Assembly: GCA_008373165.1 (NCBI GenBank)
Contig: RQOU01000122.1
Location: 1 to 55,615 of the forward strand
Reading direction: 5' to 3'
DNA: 55,615 nt
Origin: SAR202 cluster bacterium
Lineage (GTDB): Bacteria; Chloroflexota; Dehalococcoidia; Lucifugimonadales; Lucifugimonadaceae
The position numbers and the translations under genes are program-made. Shown here piece by piece: positions 18,006 to 26,828 of the stretch (positions are counted from its first letter, which is position 1; each line of letters opens with the position of its first letter). The notes below the pieces were generated by a model that saw nothing but the letters and a program-made list of their open reading frames with translations, did no database searches and had not been told where the DNA came from.

Positions 18006-19154
18006 TTAAATTTTAAAGTTGCGCCAATCTCGTTCAAATCGATCTTTGTGTTTCTTTCCTGAGACGGTTGGATCGCTCAGTGTGGTTTCGGGGCCTGAAT
18101 CAGTTAGGAACTTCCCTCCAACCATCGCTGAGCGACCGCCTGAATATGATAGGTAGCATAGCCCGATACCATCGTAAGGATCAGGAATGTCTGACTGGTT
18201 GATTCGGCTGGAGATGATTTCCCCAACCTTTCTTCCTTGCCCCGACGCAAATACTCCAGCCTTTGGTATTGCGAATTCTCCCGATGGAACTATGTTTACA
18301 TCGCCAATAGCGAAAATGTTTTCGCTAGAGGTTTCTAGAGTTTTTGAATTAACCGGAACCCATGGTTTCCCTTTTGAAATACCAGAATCGGCGACAACGT
18401 CTGGAATTTTGTGAACTGGAATTGTTGAAATTACGTCGGCAAATGTCGATGAGCCGTCTGCAAACGAAGCTTCACGCCCGTTGGGAGATACTTCTACAAC
18501 TCCCGCTTGGGTTATTAGTTCTATTCCGCGTTGTTCAAGCGCGTTTCTGACTCGTGTTGATGCTTCTTTACCTGCAACTCCTAGAGGGCCTGGTTCAGGT
18601 ATATATACTGAGATTTCGATGTTTTTGCGTATTCCTTTTTTTCGAGCCCACCAGTTAAGGATCATGGCCGTTTCAAAAGGCGCGGGAGGACACTTGTACG
18701 GTGGCTTTGCAGCGGCAAGTACGATTTTGCCGCGCTTTAAACGACTTAAACGACGACGCATGCGGCGTGCATAATCGAAATCATAGAAAGAATAAGCATC
18801 TTTGGACCCAGGGACTGCATTCCAGTCATATTGTGCACCTAGCGCTATAACAAGATAGTCATAATCCAAGGTTTGGGCTGATGTAATTACTTTTTGGTCT
18901 TGAGTGTTAATGGAATTGACATGCGCCTCCAAGAACTTCACGCCTCGGTTCGACAACCTGCCAAGTGACCTTCCGGTTTTGTTGGCATCTTGTTCCCCTA
19001 CTATCAGCAAAGGGTTCATTCCACACAGGTGTGTGATTCGATGCTGGTCAATGATTGTGACTTCATGTCTTGAATCGAGGGCAGCGCGGGTGGTTATTGC
19101 TGCTTGTACCCCTCCGAAACCCCCACCCAGAACCAAAACTTTGCTACCCACCAT
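18006..19154 (-). CDS. Sulfide:quinone oxidoreductase-like FAD/NAD(P) oxidoreductase
   Basis: A 382-residue two-dinucleotide-domain flavoprotein. The FAD-binding site is VLVLGGGFGGVQAA at the N-terminus; ALGAQYDW and the C-terminal IFAIGDVNIV (second FAD motif) follow. The segment KPPYKCPPAPFETAM, with a Cys in the CPPAPFE motif, is characteristic of the SQR / flavocytochrome c sulfide dehydrogenase / NDH-2-like group. Whether it oxidises sulfide is uncertain because not all redox Cys of true SQRs are visible. I chose the ATG at 19154, preceded by AGGAG, over a start 78 bases upstream. No TAT or Sec signal is seen. Co-directional with the small gene after it. Confidence 0.75.
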   Translation of the reverse strand: MVGSKVLVLGGGFGGVQAAITTRAALDSRHEVTIIDQHRITHLCGMNPLLIVGEQDANKTGRSLGRLSNRGVKFLEAHVNSINTQDQKVITSAQTLDYDYLVIALGAQYDWNAVPGSKDAYSFYDFDYARRMRRRLSRLKRGKIVLAAAKPPYKCPPAPFETAMILNWWARKKGIRKNIEISVYIPEPGPLGVAGKEASTRVRNALEQRGIELITQAGVVEVSPNGREASFADGSSTFADVISTIPVHKIPDVVADSGISKGKPWVPVNSKTLETSSENIFAIGDVNIVPSGEFAIPKAGVFASGQGRKVGEIISSRINQSDIPDPYDGIGLCYLSYSGGRSAMVGGKFLTDSGPETTLSDPTVSGKKHKDRFERDWRNFKI

Positions 19155-19450
19155 GTAAATTTGCTCCTGGCATTTCTCGATAAATAAACATTTGGAAAAG
19201 CTTACCGATTTTTCAGGTTGTTGGCGGATCAAAAACTATTTGTAACTTAAATAAATTTTATGAGTTTTGAGCTTCTAACATAACGACCATTGGGCTTATC
19301 TGATTCTTAGTGATCTGCCTGAATTTACAACCGGGTGGACAGCATAGGGTGTTACTTAATTTGTAGTAGTGATTAATTCGGGCCCAAACGTGTATGGTTT
19401 AGTTGCTATTAGTGCTCTTATCAATCCAGAAAGATATTGAGGGGATTAAA

Positions 19451-20788
19451 GTGGACGCCCGAAAGATTTCTTTACCCGGAAGTGCTCGTTGGCTTGAATC
19501 GTGTGACACGATGGTTGCGCTCGGTAGCGCAACTCGCGAGCGCAATACGGTTTTCGCAAAAAACAGCGATCGCCCACAGGAAGAGGCACAGCCACTAGTA
19601 ATGGTTGCGGGCTCTGATCATTCAGGTGGATATTCCGGCACACAATTTGTTGATGTCCCACAGATTGGCCATACCTATCGCCACGTAGGATCAAAGCCAT
19701 ATTGGTGCGCAGGTTATGAGCATGGCTTCAATGAGCACCAAGTGGTCATTGGAAACGAAGCATTACCCTCGAAACTGAAGGAGGCTAAGACACCCAAACT
19801 CGTGGGTATGGAAATTCTTAGAATAGGTCTTGAACGTTCAAGGTCAGCCGAAGAGGCGGTAGATGTCATAACAGATATTGTTTCCAAGTTTGGTCAGGGT
19901 AAATTTGTAAATTCGGATGGTGTTAGAACGTATGACAACATATATTTGATAGCTGATCCCATTTCTGCGTATGTGGTCGAGTGTGTTGGGCATGAATGGG
20001 CAGTGAGCCAAGTTAGAAACCTAAGATCGATCTCTAACGTTTCTCAAATTGGAGATGATGGCGAAAGAGTTTCCCCCGGAGCTCAACTGCAAGCTGTTGA
20101 TCAGGGGCTATTCAATAGCGGTATTGAAAGCCAATTTAGTTTTTCACGCGTATTTGGGGATCCAAATGATTCTGCTAGTGGAATTAAAAGGCAATGCCGT
20201 TCTGAGTCAATGTTGAGCCGTGGATATGGCAAGTTAGACGTTAGGTCAATGATGGAGGTATTGTCTGATCACTCAGACTGCGAAGACTCCGAGGAATTAC
20301 CAGTTTTAGATATAAAAGGTGATGTTTCCATTTGTTTACACCGAACCTCAGGAGAGGTAATGGGATCTTCAACGGCCAGTTTGATTGCGGATCTGTGTGC
20401 TACTGGGGAGCGGTTGCCGGTTTATTGGACAGGGATGTATTCACCCTGCATGACGGTTTTTATGCCGATGTTCATTGAGGGTGATCTGCCACCTATGCTT
20501 GCCGTTGGTGGACCACTCGAAACTTATGAGAGCCCTTGGTGGGATTTTTATAGACTGACGCACTATGGATTGCAAGCTGGTGTCGAAGTCAGGATGGCAA
20601 TTCGATCTGAACTGAGCTCGTTGCAGACCGAGCTATTTGAATCAGCCTACGAAATTGCTCAACAAGGCCGTGACTTGGCTGTAAATGGAGATATTGCGGC
20701 ACTGAGAGTTTTGCTCACGAATTACATGTCTGAAAATGCAAAAAGTGTGATTTCAAAAGTAAAATCTATGATCCCTGTGAATGTATAG
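19451..20788 (+). CDS. Secernin / C69-type peptidase
   Basis: A 445-residue N-terminal-nucleophile-type protein. The signature CDTMVALGSATRERNTVFAK, then NSDRPQEEAQPLV, close to the N-terminus is diagnostic of secernins and related C69 dipeptidases, with Cys as nucleophile at about residue 18. A GTG at 19451 with GAGGGG seven bases upstream fits the start better than the TTG-type start 48 bases earlier. Unlike processed C69 dipeptidases there is no long propeptide. Substrate unknown; hydrolysis of peptide or amide bonds is expected from the family. It is the first gene of a plus-strand series with the IMPase-like, SMP-30 and VOC genes. Confidence 0.78.
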   Translation: MDARKISLPGSARWLESCDTMVALGSATRERNTVFAKNSDRPQEEAQPLVMVAGSDHSGGYSGTQFVDVPQIGHTYRHVGSKPYWCAGYEHGFNEHQVVIGNEALPSKLKEAKTPKLVGMEILRIGLERSRSAEEAVDVITDIVSKFGQGKFVNSDGVRTYDNIYLIADPISAYVVECVGHEWAVSQVRNLRSISNVSQIGDDGERVSPGAQLQAVDQGLFNSGIESQFSFSRVFGDPNDSASGIKRQCRSESMLSRGYGKLDVRSMMEVLSDHSDCEDSEELPVLDIKGDVSICLHRTSGEVMGSSTASLIADLCATGERLPVYWTGMYSPCMTVFMPMFIEGDLPPMLAVGGPLETYESPWWDFYRLTHYGLQAGVEVRMAIRSELSSLQTELFESAYEIAQQGRDLAVNGDIAALRVLLTNYMSENAKSVISKVKSMIPVNV

Positions 20789-20830
20789 TTTCTATATTCC
20801 ATAGATGGCCAAGAATTATGGGTTTTTTAC

Positions 20831-21643
20831 TTGAACAAACAGAATGAGATTGACCTTCATAAGATTCTGGTCGCTGCTGATTCCGCAACAGCGGCGGCAG
20901 CAAAAGCCTTACTTGATCGATTTAGACCTGAAAATATCGACTCACTAGAGGCGTTTTACAAATCATCTAATGCTTTGGTGACTGGTGCAGACCTTGCCAG
21001 CGATAAGTCGATTATAAGAATTTTAAAAGCTGCTGGCGTACCTGGTCGGATTCTGTCCGAGGAGAGTGAAACTAGCCTTTCTTCTGATCAATCACTTACC
21101 TGGCTTGTGGATCCTTTATGTGGAACCGTGCCATTTAGTACGGGTATGGATCACTGGGGCGTAAGTGTTGCTCTGAGGCGACATCGGGATTTGATTGCTG
21201 CATCGGTTGTATTACCCTCTTTGGGTGAGCATCTCTCAGGAATAAAAGGGGGAGGAGTCATTGTTAACGGTAGTCCATTTTCCTCTGCTTCACCTCGCGA
21301 AAAGTTATCTGAATCTACCGTTGGGCTTGAGATAGATGGGCCAGACGAGTGGAGGCGGAAATTGGCATCAGGCCTCGAGTGGATACCTTCTGTCAGTCAA
21401 ATCAACACGTTTGCTTCGGCTGCATATCCACTTTCCTTGGTTTGTTTGGGTCGTTTACCTGCTGCTGTGTTTTACGGGATTGAGCCGGTTCACTTGGCAG
21501 GTGGTGCTTTGATTGCGTCCGAGCTGGGAATAAGAGTCACGGATGAAAATGGAGAGGCAATAGATTGGTCCACAGATATGGAATTACCGGCAGTAGTTGT
21601 AGGATGGCCGAAGATTCACGATCAGCTGATCGCTGCCATGTAA
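20831..21643 (+). CDS. Inositol-monophosphatase-like protein with altered metal ligands
   Basis: A 270-residue protein with IMPase/FBPase fold features: a first Glu site in RILSEESE (~75) and the metal motif region WLVDPLCGTVPF (~94-105). The family motif is DPxDGT, where the second Asp binds metal; here it is Cys. Near the C-terminus the usual WDxAAG is VHLAGG, so the third-site Asp is His. Two of the usual metal-binding Asp residues are thus replaced while the fold is otherwise intact. It could be a divergent enzyme using Cys/His metal binding, or a non-catalytic homologue. The start is TTG at 20831, 42 bp after the secernin gene. Confidence 0.7.
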   Translation: MNKQNEIDLHKILVAADSATAAAAKALLDRFRPENIDSLEAFYKSSNALVTGADLASDKSIIRILKAAGVPGRILSEESETSLSSDQSLTWLVDPLCGTVPFSTGMDHWGVSVALRRHRDLIAASVVLPSLGEHLSGIKGGGVIVNGSPFSSASPREKLSESTVGLEIDGPDEWRRKLASGLEWIPSVSQINTFASAAYPLSLVCLGRLPAAVFYGIEPVHLAGGALIASELGIRVTDENGEAIDWSTDMELPAVVVGWPKIHDQLIAAM

Positions 21644-21685
21644 TTGAGTTCAATCTATTTTGTTTTTAGATGCTCTTAAAAGATC

Positions 21686-22558
21686 ATGAAAACCATCAAA
21701 TCACTTTTCACATCTACAAAACCAGAGTTACTTGTAACCGGGTTTGTTTTTACGGAAGGGCCGTTATGGCATCCTGATGGCATTTTGTACGTATCGGACG
21801 TTGACGCGCAGGTACATTACAAGGTTCGACTTGAACAGAAGGTAATTACAGAAGTTATAAGGGATGGTTCAGGTGGTGCCAACGGGGCCGTTTTCGATAA
21901 AGATGGGTGCTTAGTAATTTGCGAGCAAGATGCACGTAGAGTAGTCAGATATGAACCGGATGGTTCTATTACGGTTTTAGTCGACAAATATGGCGACAAA
22001 CGCCTTAACCGTTCTAATGACATTATTCTTCATCCTGATGGCTCGCTTTATTTTACTGATCCCGATAAAAAAGGCCTTGAGGAATCCGACAAAGAGCTTG
22101 GATTCGCTTCCATATTCCGAATCAACCTTGACGGGGATTTAGTGTTGTTGGCAAAAGATATGAATCATCCCAACGGATTAGGGTTTTCAGTTGATGGGAA
22201 GACCTTGTATGTGTCAAACAGTAGACCTGACCCCCATCTTCATGCATATTCAGTCGATAACAGCGGCATGTTGAATGATTCCAGAATTGTTGCCGAGATG
22301 CCATATGGCAATCTAGGGGAGCTTAGTGGAGTTCCCGATGGCCTTAAACTGGATGCAGAGGGCAATATTTACGTTACTGGTCCGGGTGGAATATGGGTAT
22401 GGGATAAATATGAAGAATTCCTTGGAGTGATTGAACTCCCGGAATTACCGGCCAACATCGGCTGGGGCGGAATTGATAACTGCACCATGTTCGTAACGGC
22501 AAGGACGTCTGTATATACGTTTAAAATGACAAGACCCGGTATTCCAAAACAGTTTTGA
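21686..22558 (+). CDS. SMP-30/gluconolactonase-like protein
   Basis: A 290-residue six-bladed beta-propeller with the SMP-30 pattern: FVFTEGPLWHPDGILYVSDV (metal-binding Glu), LVICEQDARRVVRYEPDG, RSNDIILHPDGSLYFTDP (Asn ligand) and NHPNGLGFSVDGKTLYVSNS, then VPDGLKLDAEGNIYVTGPGG with the Asp ligand. Such enzymes hydrolyse aldonolactones or related esters. It lies 42 bp after the IMPase-like gene and 107 bp before a VOC gene, all on the plus strand. The substrate is not known; a sugar-acid lactone would fit the enolase-superfamily and RpiB-like genes nearby. Confidence 0.85.
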   Translation: MKTIKSLFTSTKPELLVTGFVFTEGPLWHPDGILYVSDVDAQVHYKVRLEQKVITEVIRDGSGGANGAVFDKDGCLVICEQDARRVVRYEPDGSITVLVDKYGDKRLNRSNDIILHPDGSLYFTDPDKKGLEESDKELGFASIFRINLDGDLVLLAKDMNHPNGLGFSVDGKTLYVSNSRPDPHLHAYSVDNSGMLNDSRIVAEMPYGNLGELSGVPDGLKLDAEGNIYVTGPGGIWVWDKYEEFLGVIELPELPANIGWGGIDNCTMFVTARTSVYTFKMTRPGIPKQF

Positions 22559-22665
22559 AATAGCTTGAGGCCTTAGGTGTTTGACGAGTACGGTGTTTAT
22601 AAGTAGCCTCAACGAGCAATTCTTCGACGATATATTGACGAACCAATTACAGTGCGAGAGAAACA

Positions 22666-23055
22666 ATGCCATTTAATGTAAATCACATTCACCTGAAATC
22701 CACCGATCCTAAAAAGACTGCCGATTGGTTTGTTGAAGCTTTCAATGTTGAGATAACCTCAGATAGCGTTCGTCCTGTTGGGGATCGATTTATTACGACC
22801 ATGACTGAGGGCGGTCTGGCTATAAATATTTCTTCCGAGAGGGCCGATGAAAAACTGGGGCCTGCCGATGCTGATCCCCATTATGGGCTTGAGCATTTTG
22901 GGTTTGATACTGATGATATGAACAGTGATATTGCTCGGCTAGAAAGCATGGGTGCTGTTCTTAAGGAAGGCCCCATTAACAATGGGGGTGGCGTAACCAT
23001 TGCATTCATTGCCGCTCCGGGTGATATACGAATTGAATTGATTCACCGAGAGTAG
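22666..23055 (+). CDS. VOC-family (glyoxalase/dioxygenase-like) protein
   Basis: A 129-residue single VOC module with paired beta-alpha-beta-beta-beta units: FNVNHIHLKSTDPKKTADWF at the N-terminus (His likely metal ligand) and GLEHFGFDTDDMNSDIARLE in the second half, ending DIRIELIHRE with the metal-binding Glu. The substrate cannot be assigned. GAGAG lies upstream of the ATG. It is the last plus-strand gene before the convergent D-aminoacylase-like gene. Confidence 0.82.
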   Translation: MPFNVNHIHLKSTDPKKTADWFVEAFNVEITSDSVRPVGDRFITTMTEGGLAINISSERADEKLGPADADPHYGLEHFGFDTDDMNSDIARLESMGAVLKEGPINNGGGVTIAFIAAPGDIRIELIHRE

Positions 23056-23090
23056 TCGTTACTGTTAAGTTTCTGTGTCTTGATGGTGGA

Positions 23091-24683
23091 TTATGGAATT
23101 GCATACCCAGCTAATATGCCGGTTACAGATTCGTTTTCAACCGCTATCTCACCGTTAACTATCACATAGGGCACGCCTTCTGGATGTACGTTGGGATCCT
23201 CGAATGAGGATCTGTCGTTCACTTTTTTTTCATCGAATACGACGAGATCCGCGAATTTGTCTTTTTTGATTACCCCGCGATCTGTTAGGCCAAATCTTTC
23301 CGCAGGATTTTGGGTCATTCGTTGGACTACTTGCTCTAATGGGTAGTTGTATCTTCGACGTAATCTTCCAACCAGTCGAACAAAGCAACCATAAGCACGT
23401 GGATGCGGCATTCCACCAACTGGGATTGAGTCAGATCCTACCATGTAGTCCGTACGTGCCATTAAATTCATTACGTCTTCTTCTACCTGCCTCCACAATC
23501 GAACGTTACCAGGAGGGGCAACTCGCATTCCGCAAGAGAGAGATGTTTCAACCATCATTCGACACATCATTTCTTCTACGCTTACATTCCATTCTTCAGC
23601 AACATCTTCAAATAGCCACCCCTCAAATCTTTGGTCTCCCTTGTCTCCTATATGCGTCCAGACGTTTTCTCTTGGGTCTGAATAGTCGATTTCGCTCATT
23701 TTGTCGATTAATATTTTTCGATCCTCTGTATCAGTGAGAATTTTTATCATTGCTTCCGGTCCGCCTTCATGGAAATAGCCAGGGAAGAATGCTTGTGGAA
23801 ATGATGAACCAACCGGATACGGGTATGTTTCGAGAGTGATATCAACTCCTGATGATTTAGCTTCGTCGATAGGTTCCATGAGCTTGTCTATTTGCCCTGC
23901 TGAATCAGTGGTAGTTCGGTAGTGTTCGAAATGGAGTTTAGTATCGGTTCGTCGGGCGATTTCTATTGCTTCTGGTATTCCACCACCACCATATGCCCTC
24001 TCCATATTGTGGTTTCGCAGGTGAATAGACATAGGTCGATCGAACTCTTTTGTAATGCTCATTAATTCACAGAGTTCGTCGGTGTTGGACCAGCTGTTCG
24101 GGTAATAAGAGAGGCCGGTGGAGAATCCAACAGCGCCCTGCTCAAGAGATTCTCTCAATAAAATTTTAGCGGTCTCTAATTCCTCATCGATCAATGGGAC
24201 ATCATTCATACCGGCAGATTCGAGTCTTATAGGGCCGTGACCAGCGAATGTCGCAACGTTGCATGAGGTTTTACGGTGGTAATGCTTTTTTGACATTTCA
24301 ATGGAAGACATATCAAGTTGCTCTGGAGCGAGCCCCAGAATTCCTGATAAATACCACCTGTACATTTCGTAGTTTTTCTTTGACAGTGGAGCGAGAGATA
24401 ATCCGTCAGGACAAATAACTTCCGTCGTGACTCCCTGGCGGATACCGTTGCTGTGTTGGCCATCATTTAAAAGCGCAGCATCTGCATGAGAATGGACGTC
24501 TATGAAACCGGGTGAAATATGGAGGCCTGAGGCGTCTATTGTTTTCGTGGAGTCGGTGCTCGAATCTGGAATGACGTCGAGAGCTTTAATGCGATCGCCA
24601 ATTATTCCGATATCTTTACGTATGGGAGGGGCTCCAGTTCCGTCAACAACTGTTCCACCTTTAATAACTAGATCAAATGCCAC
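23091..24683 (-). CDS. N-acyl-D-amino-acid deacylase family amidohydrolase
   Basis: A 530-residue amidohydrolase-superfamily protein. Motifs: DLVIKGGTVVDGTG, the metal-binding HxH in FIDVHSHADAALL (~64-68), TTEVICPDG with the metal-binding Cys, SIHLRNH, LHFEHYR, and the C-terminal GSDSIPVGGMPHPRAYG with the catalytic Asp. These are the marks of D-aminoacylase / DAN. It removes an acyl group from an N-acyl-D-amino acid or opens a related cyclic amide. No signal peptide is seen. The start is GTG at 24683. It lies between VOC and SDR genes, convergent with the former and divergent from the latter. Confidence 0.85.
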   Translation of the reverse strand: MAFDLVIKGGTVVDGTGAPPIRKDIGIIGDRIKALDVIPDSSTDSTKTIDASGLHISPGFIDVHSHADAALLNDGQHSNGIRQGVTTEVICPDGLSLAPLSKKNYEMYRWYLSGILGLAPEQLDMSSIEMSKKHYHRKTSCNVATFAGHGPIRLESAGMNDVPLIDEELETAKILLRESLEQGAVGFSTGLSYYPNSWSNTDELCELMSITKEFDRPMSIHLRNHNMERAYGGGGIPEAIEIARRTDTKLHFEHYRTTTDSAGQIDKLMEPIDEAKSSGVDITLETYPYPVGSSFPQAFFPGYFHEGGPEAMIKILTDTEDRKILIDKMSEIDYSDPRENVWTHIGDKGDQRFEGWLFEDVAEEWNVSVEEMMCRMMVETSLSCGMRVAPPGNVRLWRQVEEDVMNLMARTDYMVGSDSIPVGGMPHPRAYGCFVRLVGRLRRRYNYPLEQVVQRMTQNPAERFGLTDRGVIKKDKFADLVVFDEKKVNDRSSFEDPNVHPEGVPYVIVNGEIAVENESVTGILAGYAIP

Positions 24684-24859
24684 TAGAATTCATCTTTCAC
24701 TTGATAGCAGATTCCAATTGAGGTTGGCCACGACGGATCTGAGTCTGCAACGGGTTTTGTCCGGGTATTATATGGCGGTTGTTACCCCTCAAGTTATGTA
24801 TTTGCATTCGGTTCAGTAGATAGTGGGTATTTCAAAAATTTAGTAGCGAGGCAAAATTC

Positions 24860-25801
24860 ATGGGAAGGTTTGATGATCGAGCTGCGATTGTAACTGGTGG
24901 CGCGCTGGGTATTGGTGGTGGATGTGCGCGACGTTTAGCAGGTGATGGCGCCAGCGTCTTGATTGTTGATATTAATGAAGAATCAGGACTGGAAACAGTC
25001 AAAGAAATTCGTGCGGCAGGCGGCAAAGTCGAGCTGATGATTGGTGATGTCGCTAACGAGTCAGTGGCTTTTGACATGGTTGAAAAATCTATGTCCTTGT
25101 TTGGACGGCTAGATCTGCTGATACAGAATGCATACGGAGGTGGTTCAGACACTGCCGGCTCTGCGGTAGATGTCACCCAGCAGGCGTGGAGTAAAGGGAT
25201 GGATCTTCTCGTGGGGGCTTTGTATCTCGGAGCAAAGTTTGGTGTGCCTGCAATGGAAGAATCAGGAGCCGATCCGAATTTTGAACCTCCTGTGTGGGGA
25301 GGTGCTGGCCGCCGGCATGGGGCGAGACCAAGAGAGAATGTCGGCCGAATAGTAAATATGTCGTCTGTTCACGGTTTGTTGAACGCACCTCGCTCTTTGA
25401 TATACGAGTCTGGAAAAGCTGCAGTCATAGGCCTCACTCGACAGATGGCTGTCGATTTTGGCCCTATGGGTATTACGGTTAACGCCATAGCACCCGGGCA
25501 TATTGTCACCGAGAGAGGTGATGAGATGTGGAATGAGGTCGGAAACGATGCCGGGTTCAAGTTATTTGAAATTCAATATCCTGTTCGGCGTACAGGTATT
25601 CCGGCTGATATCGCCAATGCTGTTGGCTTTCTTTGTTCGAATGAAGCATCGTTTATCAATGGTCAAATCTTAGCGGTCGATGGTGGGTTGTCGATCCAAT
25701 TACAAGAAGACATTGTGATGGATACTAAAGACTATATTGTGTCTAACCCACATCTACGTACCCATTTTGACAATAAACCTGAAAAGAGCGATCGCTGGTA
25801 A
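24860..25801 (+). CDS. Short-chain dehydrogenase/reductase
   Basis: A 313-residue SDR with the NAD(P)-binding TGGALGIGGG (residues ~12-21), acidic VDINEE suggesting NAD preference, NAYGG in place of the NAG motif, the catalytic Ser in NMSSVHG and YESGK (YxxxK). It is longer than the usual ~250 residues: an inserted Gly/Arg-rich segment precedes the catalytic Ser (WGGAGRRHGARPRENVG), and about 35 residues follow the usual end (after LAVDGGLSIQLQ). A GCGAGG sequence precedes the ATG. Substrate unknown. Confidence 0.87.
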   Translation: MGRFDDRAAIVTGGALGIGGGCARRLAGDGASVLIVDINEESGLETVKEIRAAGGKVELMIGDVANESVAFDMVEKSMSLFGRLDLLIQNAYGGGSDTAGSAVDVTQQAWSKGMDLLVGALYLGAKFGVPAMEESGADPNFEPPVWGGAGRRHGARPRENVGRIVNMSSVHGLLNAPRSLIYESGKAAVIGLTRQMAVDFGPMGITVNAIAPGHIVTERGDEMWNEVGNDAGFKLFEIQYPVRRTGIPADIANAVGFLCSNEASFINGQILAVDGGLSIQLQEDIVMDTKDYIVSNPHLRTHFDNKPEKSDRW

Positions 25802-25877
25802 CTTATATATAACTTTTGAGTTCTAAGGCATCTATCGATATTCGAAGCACAATACATATATACATTCGATTATCAAT

Positions 25878-26693
25878 TTGGTTTGGTTTTATCTTTTGAC
25901 GAAAAACATATCTAAAGTAATTGAGTTATATCGGCATCCAGTGAAATCGTTCACGCCAGAGCGTCGCGATGAACTGCGGGTATCAAATGGAAAAATTGAA
26001 GGTGACAGGGTTCTAGCTTTCCGTTTTGCTGACAAAGGCGCACCGGATGATTTTTCGTGGCAAAAGAAACATAATTTCGTTGCTTTGGTAAACACTCCTG
26101 GAATATCACGACTTGAGATGATATTTGATACAGATTCCAGGATCCTTTCATTGAAACTTGGGCGTGAACTTTTGGTGTCTGGGTCAATTGATTTAGAGGA
26201 GGACCGATCAGATCTCAGTCAAGGAGTGAGTGAGTTCGTCTCTTCTCTCGAAATAAACCCTCTCGTTGGGCATCCGGAGAGACTCCCGTTAAATCTGATA
26301 GGAGATGGACGCCAGGCCTTGTTTCATGATTCGGAAATAGGGGGCGTCACACTCTACAGTTCAGAGTCATTAGCTGCGCTACAAGCATCTGTCGGTACGG
26401 ATTTAGATGGTCGCAGGTTTCGTACTAATGTTGTAATCAGTGGTGTCGAGGCCTGGGAGGAACTTTCTTGGAATGGTCGTTTGATTATAGGGGACGGTGA
26501 ATATGAAATTGAGAAAACCGTTACGAGATGCCTCGCTACGCACGTTAACCCGGTAGATGGTTATCGTGATCATGAAATCATGAAGAGTTTGATTGAAGCT
26601 AATCAACTCAAACTACCGACGTTTGCTATTCGTATGAAGCCGTTAAATGACGATACTGTGATTCGTATTGGTGATGTTGTTTCTCCTATGTAG
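25878..26693 (+). CDS. MOSC-domain protein
   Basis: A 271-residue protein with an N-terminal MOSC beta-barrel (VIELYRHPVKSF, IEGDRVLAFRF) and the MOSC domain proper, with the conserved Cys in TVTRCLATHVNPVDGYRD near residue 215. MOSC proteins handle sulfur or molybdenum-cofactor chemistry, as in MOCOS C-terminal domains and mARC. The start is uncertain: TTG at 25878 or at 25896; conserved sequence begins around residue 13. No partner gene for molybdopterin synthesis is nearby. Confidence 0.78.
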   Translation: MVWFYLLTKNISKVIELYRHPVKSFTPERRDELRVSNGKIEGDRVLAFRFADKGAPDDFSWQKKHNFVALVNTPGISRLEMIFDTDSRILSLKLGRELLVSGSIDLEEDRSDLSQGVSEFVSSLEINPLVGHPERLPLNLIGDGRQALFHDSEIGGVTLYSSESLAALQASVGTDLDGRRFRTNVVISGVEAWEELSWNGRLIIGDGEYEIEKTVTRCLATHVNPVDGYRDHEIMKSLIEANQLKLPTFAIRMKPLNDDTVIRIGDVVSPM

Positions 26694-26828
26694 ACTGCTG
26701 TATTCACCAATCGAAGTATTGGTACAGATGGGATAAGGTCTGACTAAATAAATTGAGTATTAGCTTGTCATTTATATGGTTCACTTATACAAGTAATTCA
26801 TAGAACGAGAACGAGAATTAGAAAACAT

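Noticed and set aside
19155-19450. Search for an RNA gene or riboswitch in the 296-bp gap before the secernin gene
   Set aside because: No tRNA-like, riboswitch-like or terminator structure was recognised by eye; it probably holds only divergent promoters.
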